Below are positions 10,587 through 22,557 of a stretch of DNA of 64,000 bases, piece after piece. The DNA is taken from positions 15,905,365 to 15,969,364 of the forward strand of contig NC_087082.1 in NCBI RefSeq assembly GCF_026151205.1, in the 5' to 3' direction. The stretch is from Bolinopsis microptera (lineage: Eukaryota; Ctenophora; Tentaculata; Lobata; Bolinopsidae). Positions within the stretch are counted from its first letter, which is position 1. Every line of letters starts with the position of its first letter. The translations under genes and the position numbers were made by a program. A model generated the notes under the pieces. The model saw only the letters and a program-made list of their open reading frames with translations, was not told the DNA's origin and did no database searches.

Positions 10587-12805
10587 ATGATCCCGCCAGT
10601 AAGAGTTCCTGCCAACTTTGGTAGAGAATTGATCAACTCCCCAGTACATGGTAACCTGGTGCTGAATCTTAGAGATGGATCTGTGTTGAGGGTAAACTCG
10701 GTCATAATGTCCCTCAACAGTCCTGTTATTGGAAACATCACCACCACTCTTTGTCAGGTAATGAGAGAAAATATAATGCAGATTTTAATAAGTTACAGTT
10801 ATAAAATTTAAGTTGTTAAACAAAGTTAGTGTTATTTAAAAATATAATATAACTTGTATTTCATACTTCCATTACTCATATTTTTATGACGTTTTAACTC
10901 GTCACTATAAAATGTATTTAAGTTTAACATTTTACTATTTCAGTCTTCACTAGAGATGGACGACTTTAGTGTTGAAGCAGTACATTGTTTTGTGGATGCT
11001 ATGTACTCTGGTGAATCTGAGATGCTGGAGAGAGTAAACTTTGAGGACGTTAACAAGATGGCCCACGTTTTTGGTGTGGGGTGGTTTAGAAAGAAATGTT
11101 TAAAGTTCTTTAAAACACATGTCTTGAACTTTGAAAACAATTTTTATGAGGAGATTTTGTTTGCCTGCGAGATTGCCAGTCGTGCAAACTTCAACTTGAA
11201 ACAGAGAAAGTTTGTGGGGCTATTCGTCAGAAATATGACATCCAGGAACATTGGAAAAAGGGTATTTCTACGGAAATACATGTCCAACTTTGCTGAGCTG
11301 TCAAAGCGTCAGATAGACATGTCAATACAAATAGCCGGAAAAGAATTAAACATTCTGTTTGATTGTTTAGTGAGTTATCTCACGTTTGTGTTGAAGTACA
11401 CAGGATTTGATGAAAACTCTCTGTATTTACTCGAACAAGTAGATATGAGACTATTTCAGCAAAGATATCCGGACCAGTTTGTTGAAGTAGTAGACCTGAT
11501 TACTGAACTGTCGGGAGGATCTGAGGGTGGTCAAGTGAAAGAGTTGGTAGAAAAGGTAGTCAAGTTGAAGAGTGAAGGTGTAGCTGGTGGTTCTGATGAG
11601 GTGCTAGAAGACAGTCAATGTAGTGGAGATTCTGAAGATAGTGATGATGAAGATGTACAGGAGGGTTGTAGACACGTTGCTATTCAAACTGATGAGGTTA
11701 AAACAGGTAAATGGAATATTTGATTTGGAAGGGTGAACACTGAACTTACCTATTATTTAGTTTTAATTTCATATTATGTTCGTAATATGTCTGCCAATTT
11801 TTCTTTTAAATAGAGCTTTAGAGCAAACTCAGCAGATCTAATATAAATATAAAAATAATTTACAGGTTGTATACAGCCTTTAATTGACACAATATTTGTT
11901 CAGTTTTAGTACACTTGTTCAGATTAATGTCCATGTTAATCATAGTTAATAATAATCGATATTTATTTTCAGGTCAGATTGCTGTACAAACTGATGAGGT
12001 TAAACCAGGTTAATAGAATCTTTACATTGGAGCGGAGGGTAAACGTAACTGTTGCTTAGTTTGAATGTACATCTATTCATAATTTTTGAACAGCTAATTA
12101 TAATTGATATCTTATCTATTTTCAGATTGCATTGCCATAGAAACTGATGAGATTAAAACAGGTAAATGGAATGTTATTATTATCATTTGGTACCTACTAG
12201 CACTAATTAACATACACATTTTAAACTTCACTCAAATTTTATGTCTCTAGTTAGTTATAATATTACTAATTTTTGAATTAACCATTTAAGTTTTAGTTAC
12301 ACGTACCGTCTTGTCACTTAATTTGTTCATTGTAACTAATTTATTTGCAGGTTGGATACAGCCTGTGATTAGCACACCCTACCTCCTGTTACCAGACGAA
12401 CCAGTACAGTTGATAACAACAGATAATGAGTTACAGGAATATATTGTTATGCAGTATACTCTACCTGTAGAGGGTAGTACTGATGAGAGGATGTTTATTA
12501 TGAGATGTGAGAATAAAGACACCAGTCAGTGGAGTTATTTTATTGAGGGGTGTACTGTATTTAGTTTCAATACACAGTTCTTAGACAGTGTTCCACCTGA
12601 TAAAGTAAAACACTGGATTATAACTAAAACTTGTACCCACCTAAAGGTGGTGTGTAACAATGTGACAGTACTCAGCTTTAACTTTGCTACTGACTACTCA
12701 CCAGGTAATGAGACTGATCACCAGATTTGGTTGAGAAGATGCAGTAATTTGAGATTCAATAGCGAGTACAATATGACTTATATTCTTTTAAGAACTGTAA
12801 GTTAA
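10587..12805 (+). CDS. BTB-domain protein, tandem copy 2 (5 exons)
   Basis: Exons 10587-10757, 10944-11706, 11973-12008, 12126-12161 and 12351-12805 give 486 residues in the same phases as copy 1. The BTB and helical parts are nearly identical to copy 1; exon 2 is 6 nt longer (extra 'VA' in 'KSEGVAGGSDEVLEDS'). The mini-exons read 'QIAVQTDEVKPG' and 'CIAIETDEIKTG'. The donor after the first mini-exon is GTTAAT rather than GTAAAT, which could weaken its use. The C-terminal domain keeps its Cys and Trp positions but diverges more than the BTB part. No transposon interrupts the large intron, which is about 270 nt here. Same uncertain function as copy 1. Confidence 0.75.
11866..11909 (+). other. 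Possible alternative or relict terminal exon, BTB copy 2
   Basis: Acceptor TTACAG, then in phase 1 'GCIQPLIDTIFVQF' and TAG. This corresponds to 8695-8732 and 14825-14862. Confidence 0.4.
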
Positions 12806-13550
12806 TTTAATACAATCTAAACAATAACCTACCCTATAAACTGATCGGGAATATTTTCATAATTTTGTTATGATTTAATATAATATGTACTTAGACTACT
12901 TACGTATTGTATACTTACATATGTTATATGACGTGTACTTATACAGTTTAGTTAGTTTGTTTAAAATCTGTTTTAATTAAGTTCAGGTTTAAATAAAATT
13001 TCCTTATTTCTAATTAATAAATTCTGAGATCTCATCGTCTAATTTACCGAAAATTAGTGAATTTCGATTATTGGGGCAGTTTTGGAGGAAACTTTAATCT
13101 TAAAAATATGTAGTACCATTATCATTTACGTTGTCAATCAGTAATTAATATATTTATGAATTTAATCAGTTGTACCGTGAGGATAATTACATCTTACCAC
13201 AGTCATGATTGTCAATTATTTTAGCTTAACGTTTTACAATTAATATTATGCTTGGAAAAGATGCTTCCTTTTTAGTTCTGATTTATAAGTTTTTTAAAGT
13301 GACAGTCTCAAAATAAGTTTACTGTTGCTATTTTTGCTGTTCTATGCTTAACACTTCTGGTTTTTTTTGTATCCATTATATTTTTATTTGTCTCTGGGGT
13401 TAGTATGGACTACAGCAAATAATTGAACTCATATTTCTAGTAGCTGAGTTGTATACATCACAAGTCACAATATGCCATCAGCCAATTTCAACAAACACAG
13501 ATTGTATGTGACAAGATAATCATTCTTAACCTAGACCAACAATCCTAGTG
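12806..13550. other. Spacer between BTB copies 2 and 3
   Basis: Non-coding and homologous to 9612-10586 apart from the ~200-base length difference. It ends with the conserved leader upstream of exon 1. No separate gene is visible. Confidence 0.5.
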
Positions 13551-15602
13551 ATGATCCCGCCAGTAAGAGTTCCTGCCAACTTTGGTAGAAAATTGATAAA
13601 CTCCCCAGTACATGGTAACCTGGTGCTGAATCTGAGAGATGGATCAGTGTTGAGAGTAAACTCGGTCATAATGTCCCTCAACAGTCCAGTTATTGGAAAT
13701 ATAACCACCAACCTTTGTCAGGTACTGAGATAAAATATAATTTAGATTTTAATAAGTTACAGTTTTACAATTAAAGTTGTTAAACAAAGTTAGTGTTATT
13801 TAAAGATAATATAAAATAACTTGTGTTTCATATTTCCATTACTCATATTTTCATGTTGTTTTAACTCGTAAAAATAAAATTTGTTTAAGTTTAACATTTT
13901 CTATTTCAGTCTTCACTAGAGATGGACGACTTTAGTGTTGAAGCAGTACATTGTTTTGTTGATGCAATGTACTCTGGTGAATCTAAGATGCTGGATAGAG
14001 TAAACTTTGAGGACGTTAACAAGATGGCCCACGTTTTTGGTGTGGGGTGGTTTAGAAGGAAATGTTTGAAGTTCTTTAAAACAGATGTCTTGAACTTTGA
14101 AAATAATTCTTTCGAGGAGATTCTGTTTGCCTGTGAGATTGCCAGTCGTGCAAACTTCAACTTGAATCAGAGCAAGTTTGTGGGGCTATTTGTCAGAAAC
14201 ATGAATTCCAGGAACATAGGAAAAAGGGTATTCCTACGGAAATACATGTCCGACTTAGCTGGCCTGTCAAAACGTCAGATCAACATGGCAATTCAGATAG
14301 CTGGTAGAGAATTGAACATTCTGTTCGATTGTTTAATCAGTTATCTCACGTTTGGGTTGAAGTACACAGGATTTGATGAGAACTCTCTGTATTTACTCGA
14401 ACAAGTAGATATGAGTCTATTTCAGCAAAGATATCCGGACCAGTTTGTTGAAGTAGTAGACCTGATTACTGAACTGTCGGGAGGATCTGAGAGTGGTAAA
14501 GTGAAAGAGTTGTTAGAAAAGGTGGTCAAGTTGAGGAGTGAAGGTGTAGCTGGTGGTTCTGATGAGGTGCTAGAAGACAGTCAATTTAGTGAAGGTTCTG
14601 AAGATAGTAATGATGAAGATGTACAGGAGGGTTGTAGACACGTTGCTATTCAAACTGATGAGGTTAACTCAGGTAAATGGATTGTTTGAATTGGAAGGGT
14701 GAACACTGAACTTGCCTATTATTTAGTTTTAATTTCATATGTTTGTAATATGTCTGCTAATTTTTCTTTTAAATAGAGCAAACTAAGCAGATCTAATATA
14801 AATATTACCTATAATAAATTACAGGTTGTATACAGCCTTTAATTGACACATTGTTTGTTTAGTTTGAGTACACTTGTTCAGATAAATGTCCCTGCTCATC
14901 ATAGTTAATAACTTATTTATTTTCAGGTCAGATTGCCAGACAAACTGATGAGATTAAAACAGGTAAACAGAATGTTATTATTATCATATTTTGGTACCTA
15001 CTTATTAACATACACATTTTACTCTTCACCCAAATTTTATGTCTCTACCAGTTGGTTATATAATTATTAATCTTTTGAGTTAACCATTTAATTGTCAGTT
15101 ACACGTCGTGTCATTTTGTTTATAATTCATTTTCATTAATTTATTTGCAGGTTGGATACAGCCTGTGATTGGCACATTGTATCCCCTGTTACCAGACGAA
15201 CCAGTACAGTTCATAACAACAGATAATGAGAAACAGGAATATATTGGTGTGGGTTATACTGTACCTGTAGAGGGTAGTACTGATAGGAGGTGGTTTAATA
15301 TGAGATGTGAGAATATAAATACCAGTCAGTGGAATTATCTTATTGGGGGGTGTACTGTATATAAATACAATACACAGTACTTAAACAGTGTTCCACCTGA
15401 TAAAGTAAAACACTGGATTATAACTAAAACTTGTACCCACCTAAAGGTGGTGTGTAACAATGTGACAGTTCTCAATTTTAACTTTGCTACTGACTACTCA
15501 CCAGGTAATGAGACTAGTCACCAGGTTTGGTTGAATAAGTGTACAGATGTAGATTTTATCCCATATTATCAAAATCTCCTTTTCTTGAAACCGGTTGGTT
15601 AA
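13551..15602 (+). CDS. BTB-domain protein, tandem copy 3 (4 exons)
   Basis: Exons 13551-13721, 13910-14672, 14927-14962 and 15151-15602 give 473 residues. This copy has only one mini-exon ('QIARQTDEIKTG'), whereas copies 1 and 2 have two; the 3' end of exon 2 reads 'HVAIQTDEVNSG'. The BTB part is conserved ('DGSVLRVN', 'DAMYSGESKMLDRVNFEDV'). The last exon is the most diverged of the three and ends 'PYYQNLLFLKPVG' instead of 'LLRTVS', so the C-terminus evolves faster than the BTB part. The coding frame is intact throughout. It is the last copy in the head-to-tail array; the sequence after it does not match the other spacers. Confidence 0.75.
14825..14862 (+). other. Possible alternative or relict terminal exon, BTB copy 3
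   Basis: Acceptor TTACAG, then 'GCIQPLIDTLFV' and TAG in phase 1, identical in protein to the copy 1 version. Confidence 0.4.
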
Positions 15603-15811
15603 ACCCTCGATAGCACTCTCTTTATGTTTTATAATTATTTGTACGGCTTTTGGTATAAATTTACACTTTTTACGTATACTAATTGTGTATTATGTTGAGA
15701 CAAGTTCTCCTCGAGTGATTTTACACAAAAAACTATTTAAATTCATATTGCTTTTGATATAAGCTTCATTTTTGTCGTATTTTAACTTAGACAACATAAT
15801 ATCATCAGCCT

Positions 15812-16134
15812 AATGTTGACTGTTTTATTGTAAGTAGTTATCAGCTATGAATCCACCCTAAAGTTGACTGTTTTATTGTAAGTAGTTATCAGCTATGAAT
15901 CCACCCTAATGTTGACTGTTTTATTCTAACTACATATGTCAGCTATGAATCCACCCTAAAGTTGACTGTTTTATTGTAAGTAGATATCAGCTATGAATCC
16001 ACCCTAATGTTGACTGTTTTATTCTAACTACATATCAGCTATGAATCCACCCTAAAGTTGACTGTTTTATTGTAAGTAGTTATCAGCTATGAATCCACCC
16101 TAATGTTGACTGTTTTATTCTAACTACATATGTC
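15812..16134. repeat. 48-bp satellite, array 1 (~6.7 copies)
   Basis: Unit contains TTGACTGTTTTATT, then GTAAGTAG(A/T)TATCAGC or CTAACTACATATCAGC, then TATGAATCCACCCTAA. Two unit types alternate (GTAAGTAG versus CTAACTAC), suggesting a 96-bp higher-order period. The same satellite returns at 29205-30098. Confidence 0.85.
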
Positions 16135-18516
16135 CAGCAAGAGAGTTTAATGTTTTCTCCTCTTTATTGCTTCTGTCTGGAGAGTTAGGGTTTGTGTTAG
16201 GTGGTGTTGTGATGTTATAGCTCTCACTCGTGGAGAATTCACTTCTATTAATGAACAAGGAAATTTTCAATGTTTAAGTATTTAAGGACGGTCATGACTT
16301 AAACACTATAATGTTGAAGTTTGATGTTGGTTAATGGGTAATTGTCTGTTGTTTCTGAGGGAACGAAATGTTGAGAGACGATTGTGGCATTTTGTTATAA
16401 CAATAGGACAATAGCAGTATTTAAATTTAAGTAACGCTGCGTTACATACAGCATAGCTATATTTTCTTACATAAAAATTATGGAATCACACCAATTAGAT
16501 ATTTAAGCCACGGTCTGCGTTGATGATTATGAACGTGTAGAACTCTCGATTATTCAGTCTGACGTAGATGAGACTTGCCTTGTAACTACTGACAGTTGAG
16601 CGATTCTTTGAAATATTTTTTATTCTGCTGCAGGATTTATTAAAATCCTCTAACTTTAAAAATATCCTCCAGATAGTAATCAGATCTTAAAAATCGAGGG
16701 AACAAACCAGGAAACTGGGCGAAGTTGTTTTACCATGTGGTTGACACATCACCTCAGCTGTCTGGAAATACCGCCCTCTCAACAGATATTGCTTTCAGTT
16801 CGATGTCTGGGGCCACGATTATCAGGTTGTTAGGTTTTTTGGATAAATTAGTTGGATGTCGCGTACTCTGCAGCATTTTCGTGCTAATTTTCGGTTAAAT
16901 ATCGAAGTTAAATCTGTGTGCTTTTATTCGGTTGGGTGCTACGCTAATGATTAAATCTACGTATTAGTTTAGGTCCGTCCTAATCCAGTTATCTATATTT
17001 AGAGTGGCTTGATGTTGACTGACTTTTTGGATATAATCTTGGCAATTAGAAAATTAAATTCTTACTCGGTAAATACTGATGTACTGTTCATTCCTCCATT
17101 ACTTGATCAAATTGTATACAATTAGTGACCTAATACAGTGTAATCGTTAACCGCCATCTTTCCCGGAACATCCCGAAGAAACTCTCGCTTTAATGTACTA
17201 CATTATGAACAAGATGGAGTTGCTACGAGTTTAGCTCTCTGTATCCAACAAATAGGGGTTCCAAAACTTCGTCAACGTCTACTGTCATGTCATCATATCA
17301 TTTTAGATGTAAGGTTGTTTTGTTGTTGTCCATGTCTTTTTTTATAACCTATGATACAGCCATTTAAGGTCATAGTTGTTTTGTTAGAAGATTAAGTCCG
17401 TGTGTAAACATGATTATCATCTAACATTCTATGGATCGATCATTTTTATATGGTCAAGTTTTTTCGATTCATTCACTCAAGTATCAGGTATCTTAATATA
17501 ATAACTACATATTAGAGCTTATTATCTTTTTAGAATTGAAAAATATTCGTCATATTATGGACTGGTTACATCTGGTTAAATAGCTTCCATTTCATTACAA
17601 TGATACTAATAAAATCTTTTAATAATCGTTAAAATGTAATAGATTTGTAGAGTTTTATTTAGTTTTAAATATTTAAATATATTTAAAGAAGGTATTGTGT
17701 GTTTATCTGCTCAATGGGGCCCGATGTAAGAGTTTTATCTCACTACCGTTGATCTAGTTTTACTATAATATAAGCGTCAAAAGGAATCCAAAACCGCAGG
17801 GTTGGTGTTTTCTTTAAGTTCGACAATAACAGCTGGCAAGTCTGTTACGAATTTACAAGTGCTAACATTACCAGGTGGGTCACTAAACAGTTATTTCCAG
17901 GTGACATAACAGTTCATTTCCAGGTGACACTACAGTTATTTTCAGGTGACACCGAGATCGGGGTTCACAGTATCGCAATGTTGATATAAGGAGCTGGTTG
18001 ATACCAAACACGCCTCAATGATAACATGTAAATTGTTATAAATGCTATCTTCTCGGGGTTTGTTATCTACACTTACAGTGGGGAGGATACTACATTCCTT
18101 ATGTTCTAAAAGGCGCATTAATACCGTTTGCTAGACTTTAAACACGGAGCCTGCAACGCGTGCAACAAGCTGCCTGAACCTGGTCACTGACCAGGGCTTT
18201 ACAAATGTCTCCTCTATAGAAATAAATAAATCCAAATCATTGGATCTAAACCTCATTAACCTAGCAATCTAAACACACTCTTAAATAATCTCACTGTCGC
18301 TTCGTGAGGTGTTTTCACCGACACCATTATAGCCGTATAATGCAGACAATCCGTATAATGCAGACAATCCGTATAATGCAGACATAGAATAAGACAGATC
18401 CTCTCATAATCGTGTCAACACATTATAACCCCCTAATTAACATTAATTACCCCATGAAGTATCCAATTAAGTACCCAATTAAATTACCTAATTACCCCAG
18501 GATACCACCTCATTAC
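16135..18516. other. Intergenic, no gene recognised
   Basis: I see no coding frame with recognisable motifs. 'CAGGTGACA' recurs three times at about 17898-17952, and CCGTATAATGCAGACAAT is repeated three times at 18333-18384. AT-rich 'AATTAAC/ATTACCCC' runs lie at 18430-18500. Confidence 0.4.
18333..18384. repeat. 18-bp tandem repeat x3
   Basis: Three near-exact copies of CCGTATAATGCAGACAAT; no function apparent. Confidence 0.8.
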
Positions 18517-18651
18517 CAGACAGTGGCCTCAGCTCGCTCCTCCCCCCAGTCACCGCCCCCAAACTGACGGCATTTGCGGTCACGTACTTATAGGAACCGC
18601 TAAACTCTTCCTTCATTGTCTCCGGCACGACATCGGCGCAGCTACTCTCCC
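18517..18651 (-). CDS. Candidate single exon of an unrecognised gene
   Basis: The minus strand is open, flanked by an acceptor-like 'CGACGTAG' at the right and a donor GTAATG at the left (plus 18511-18516). It codes 'GESSCADVVPETMKEEF', then 'YKYVTANAVSLGAVTGGR'. Both ends are phase 1 (135 nt). Base composition is more GC-rich than its surroundings, as expected for an exon. I do not recognise the family and found no partner exon nearby, so this may be chance. Confidence 0.25.
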
Positions 18652-21600
18652 CTACGTCGACAAAAACGGACAGGTACGGGTTGGAATTTTAATTGAAATA
18701 ATAATAAAAATCAGTGCTCAATTCTGCCTTCAGACAAGGCTCCCCAATTAGGTTGGGGGTCCTGTCGAAATGCGCGAAAATTTTTGCGCGCAGGTAGTAC
18801 AACATTTGAGTATTTTGCGCCACAGGCCACAGGTGGGCCCTCAAAATTGAGTTAACATCAGAACCTGTATGAGATTTAACCTGATAGTGATTACTGAGAG
18901 GTCGCTTCTTTTTGGGTTCTTTTGTTTTCAGATCAGCTTTTTTAAACAGAAATGCTTCCTTTTACAATGCCCATGAATCTCTGATGTGAGTCCTATAATT
19001 ATCTCTAGCATGATTTTTTTTAAATTTCAAAATTCAAATGAACTTTATATCAAGGATACAGTTATATTTAGAAAAGACCACAATATCTCCTGTGAGGGCA
19101 AAAACATGAAAAAAGAGAGCTAGAAAAATATTCATGTGCATGAGACTCAACACTACCAGACTGCAGCTGGAGTGAGAAACATTATGTAAACATCATAGTA
19201 AAATTTATTTCGCTGAAACAAAACACGGCGGTAAAACCATAATTACATTGGTGCCGACCCTACATAAAATCATTATAAATAATCAAGAGAACAAATTAAA
19301 ATGTAACGATACCTTCTTGCTACACTCTACAAACTCACACGATATAACAACAAAATAACATAATTATATATTATAATATACCAATCTATCTAACCACTCA
19401 ATGGACCTTCACGTACTGCGTGACGCGCTTTGTTTCAAAGAAGAAAAACGGCGCTTTCTAGTGCAGGTGAATAAAATTTAAATAAAATATTATAATATTC
19501 CAGGCCAGCAATACGTCAGAAGACAAATTTTCTCAGTCCTAGTCTAACATAGGCTGGCAATGCATTCCACAGAAGCATTGTTCTATAACTGACGTTTCAG
19601 TAACAACAACTTAATACTTAGTCTAGAGTATTGGCTATTATACTGGCTCAATACTGGCTCAATACGGCTCAATACTGGCCAATACTGGCTCAATACTGGC
19701 TCAATACTGGCTCAACCTTAACTACAGTTCATCTGCAAATAACTCTCGGTTATTCATAAAAATATAAAAGTTGGTTTTCATCAATAATAATGAATTTATA
19801 TAATATCGTATTTTAAATAATACCACAAAGTATATAGCTATGTAACAGTATATAGCACTTGTCTTCACTAGTTACTGGTATCAAATTTCGGGGGAAAATA
19901 GTTTATAAATTTGTAATAGGCAACTGTAACTCTTGTTCTCCATGCTCAGCGTTTCGCTGACACCTTGAAAATGACCTATTATCAACCAACAGTTACGGAG
20001 GGGTAGGAGCTTTGTATCATGCAGTTTGTAAAGCTAGGGTTTATTTTCCGGTTTTTTTTTAGGTTCCAGGTTTCCCTAATTGTATCTCTTTCGGTATTCT
20101 TCTTTTTGTTTGTTTCTTGTTTTTTTAATCTAAAAGTGTTTTTTTTTCCGCTTGGGTATTGATTGATCACGTGATGCTTTTTATCAAGTATGAACAAAAC
20201 TTTAGCTTACCCGGTGAAATTGAGCATCTTATTGTTCCCTGAGCCAATCGTAAGAAACGTGTGAAGTACGTCGGAATATTGGAAGAAGAGTGGATGAAAA
20301 AAAAAAATAACAAGATCACATTGTTTAAAATCCTTACAGTAAGAAGCGAAACCAATTTTTAATTCCCCCAAATAAATAGTTATATACCCTGGTGAATTCA
20401 GAAATGGCGCGGCAACTGCAAACATTCAGCTTTGAAGTATCGATAATAATCGTTTGTAATTTACAAAATCCCGCATTTTGGTTGGCTCGGTAATAATTTG
20501 GCTTGGGACTAGCTGGTGACTGGCTTTGGTAAACATTTTGTGTAAGAGTTAAGTTAGTATCTGTTTGTTTACTTTAACGTTTTTTTTCCTTAGATGTTTC
20601 TGATCCGTATTAAATTACTTTTTTCATGGATTAATGAATGTCCTTAATTTTTCAATCTACGTTTAAAGAGCGACGTTGACCGTGCAGGGCTGGATTAATT
20701 AGGTTCTGGAATGTGGAAATGTAAACATCTGCCCTTAACGGGTAGAAAAATTGGCAACGGTCCAGTTAAAATGTACTGTGATGGGGATAGGCGATGTTTT
20801 TTGAAAGACAGTGGAGGTCGGCCCAAAATAGACTTCTTTTGATCATGCACCGTGGTCAAATCATTGCTTTAGAATTGTAGCAGTAGCGCACTGAAATATA
20901 CATGTAGGCCCTCCTTAAACACAGGGCAGCCTAATAGAAAGCAAGCTATTCTGCTTAATAAACTGATAAATTTTAAGGAACTCATATTAGTGGAGTTTGT
21001 ATCAAAAGAAAAGCGGATAGGTATTATGATATGTAGGATCTTTTTGAGCGTACCAAAATGCTTTTAAAAAATCATTCAAAATTTAAACAATTTTTAATCT
21101 TCGTTTAGAAATTATAATGTCAAAGTAGCGTATTTAAAATACTTTAAATGCTTCAGGCATTTACTTCGGTAAGCTTGTTTTTTTAAATTTGAAATTGGAG
21201 CGGTTTGTCCGCTGGAATTAAACCATGTCATTAATTTTAAATTAAGCCAATGCTTGATGGCCTTAATAAATAAATCAAATTTCCCGACGCGGTCGATTGG
21301 TTTAAGTCCAATTAGTAATCCTGCACGTTGTTTAAATACTGCGATGGACCAATTATATTATATTTGATACTTTTATTTGTTCTTGCTGCAGCTTAGGTGA
21401 TATTAAGTCGGCAAATAGTGGCGATACCAACCGGCTATTACAGCTGTCTTAACAGCCGACGCTTACTTTTAATTAATTTCTACCCCACCTCGCGTCGGTC
21501 AGCTCTTTGTTTTAAAGGAAAAAAATCAAAACAGCCGACGCTTGTTTGTGTTCTGTTATGGCTATTGGCCGGCTATTAGCTGGTTAATAGCTGGTCGGTA

Positions 21601-22557
21601 CAGTACCTTTTTGCCATTTAGTCTAAGAGGCATATTGATATCAGTAAACGATAAAAACGAGGAGTAACCAAGATCATTATAAGATATTTGTATACAAATG
21701 TAAGGGCAAGGTTTTTACCCAAAAATAGATGGATTTTAAATAATCATGAATCATGATCTAGTGAGACCTTTTCTATATCAGTTCTCAGCTTATGTTATTA
21801 TTGTACACAATTATTACTAGCTAGTTTATCTTGTTAGTCCGCTTGTTATCCAGTTTAGATAATATAATACGGATATTATTACCAAATTATATCATCGAAT
21901 TATCCTTTTATTTTTTATTCTAAGCTTTTTGTCCTTGTGGATAAGTCATTACTTGTATCCATGTCTAACAATCTCCACTAAAAGCCTGGAACACAGATAA
22001 TCTGTCCCAACTTTCTCAGGCTTAAAATCGTAGGGACTACGGGTGGAAGATGAATAATTGAAATTTCAACAGCATCTTGTTCCCTTCATTGTGCTGATTA
22101 CAGGAAGCATTCTGTTTACGCTCATTCTGTAGAATGAGATATCGTTCATTTAAATTGGGTAAATCGTCTGTAACTTCCTAAACTACTAAAACCTTGACTA
22201 CTATACTTTGTTTCCGACCAGAGCACAGTGTAACAGTTAACTTCTTATAATCTTGACATTAATTTCATAATGTTGGACCAATCTCGCTTAAATCTCCACC
22301 ATCTCATGAATTTATAGTCCACTAACCACTTAGCAACCACTTAGAAACCAAACCTGCATTTACTCTGATGTCGATTAAATATAACTTAAACAAAGTGTCG
22401 TGGTTTGTTTTTTCGTTTGTTGATAAGGTAGCCGGAAGTTTTATCTGCAATTTGTGAGTAAGTTTTTCTAGCAAATTTTTAGTGTGTTTTGCTGTGGTTT
22501 TCTACTACATACATCCTCAAGACAAAACACCTTTTCAAAGATACACATGACTCCATG
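18652..22557. other. Long intergenic region, no gene recognised
   Basis: No recognisable protein. An 11-bp repeat (TACTGGCTCAA) lies at 19640-19714. ACAGCCGACGCTT occurs twice (about 21449 and 21531) inside a stretch with several 'GGCTATTA' words, possibly an old mobile element. Confidence 0.35.
19640..19714. repeat. 11-bp tandem repeat (TACTGGCTCAA), ~7 copies
   Basis: Seven units with occasional one-base losses; no function apparent. Confidence 0.75.

Noticed and set aside
15812-16134. CRISPR-like array (48-bp regular repeats)
   Set aside because: Units are contiguous without unique spacers, and the host is clearly eukaryotic; it is a satellite.
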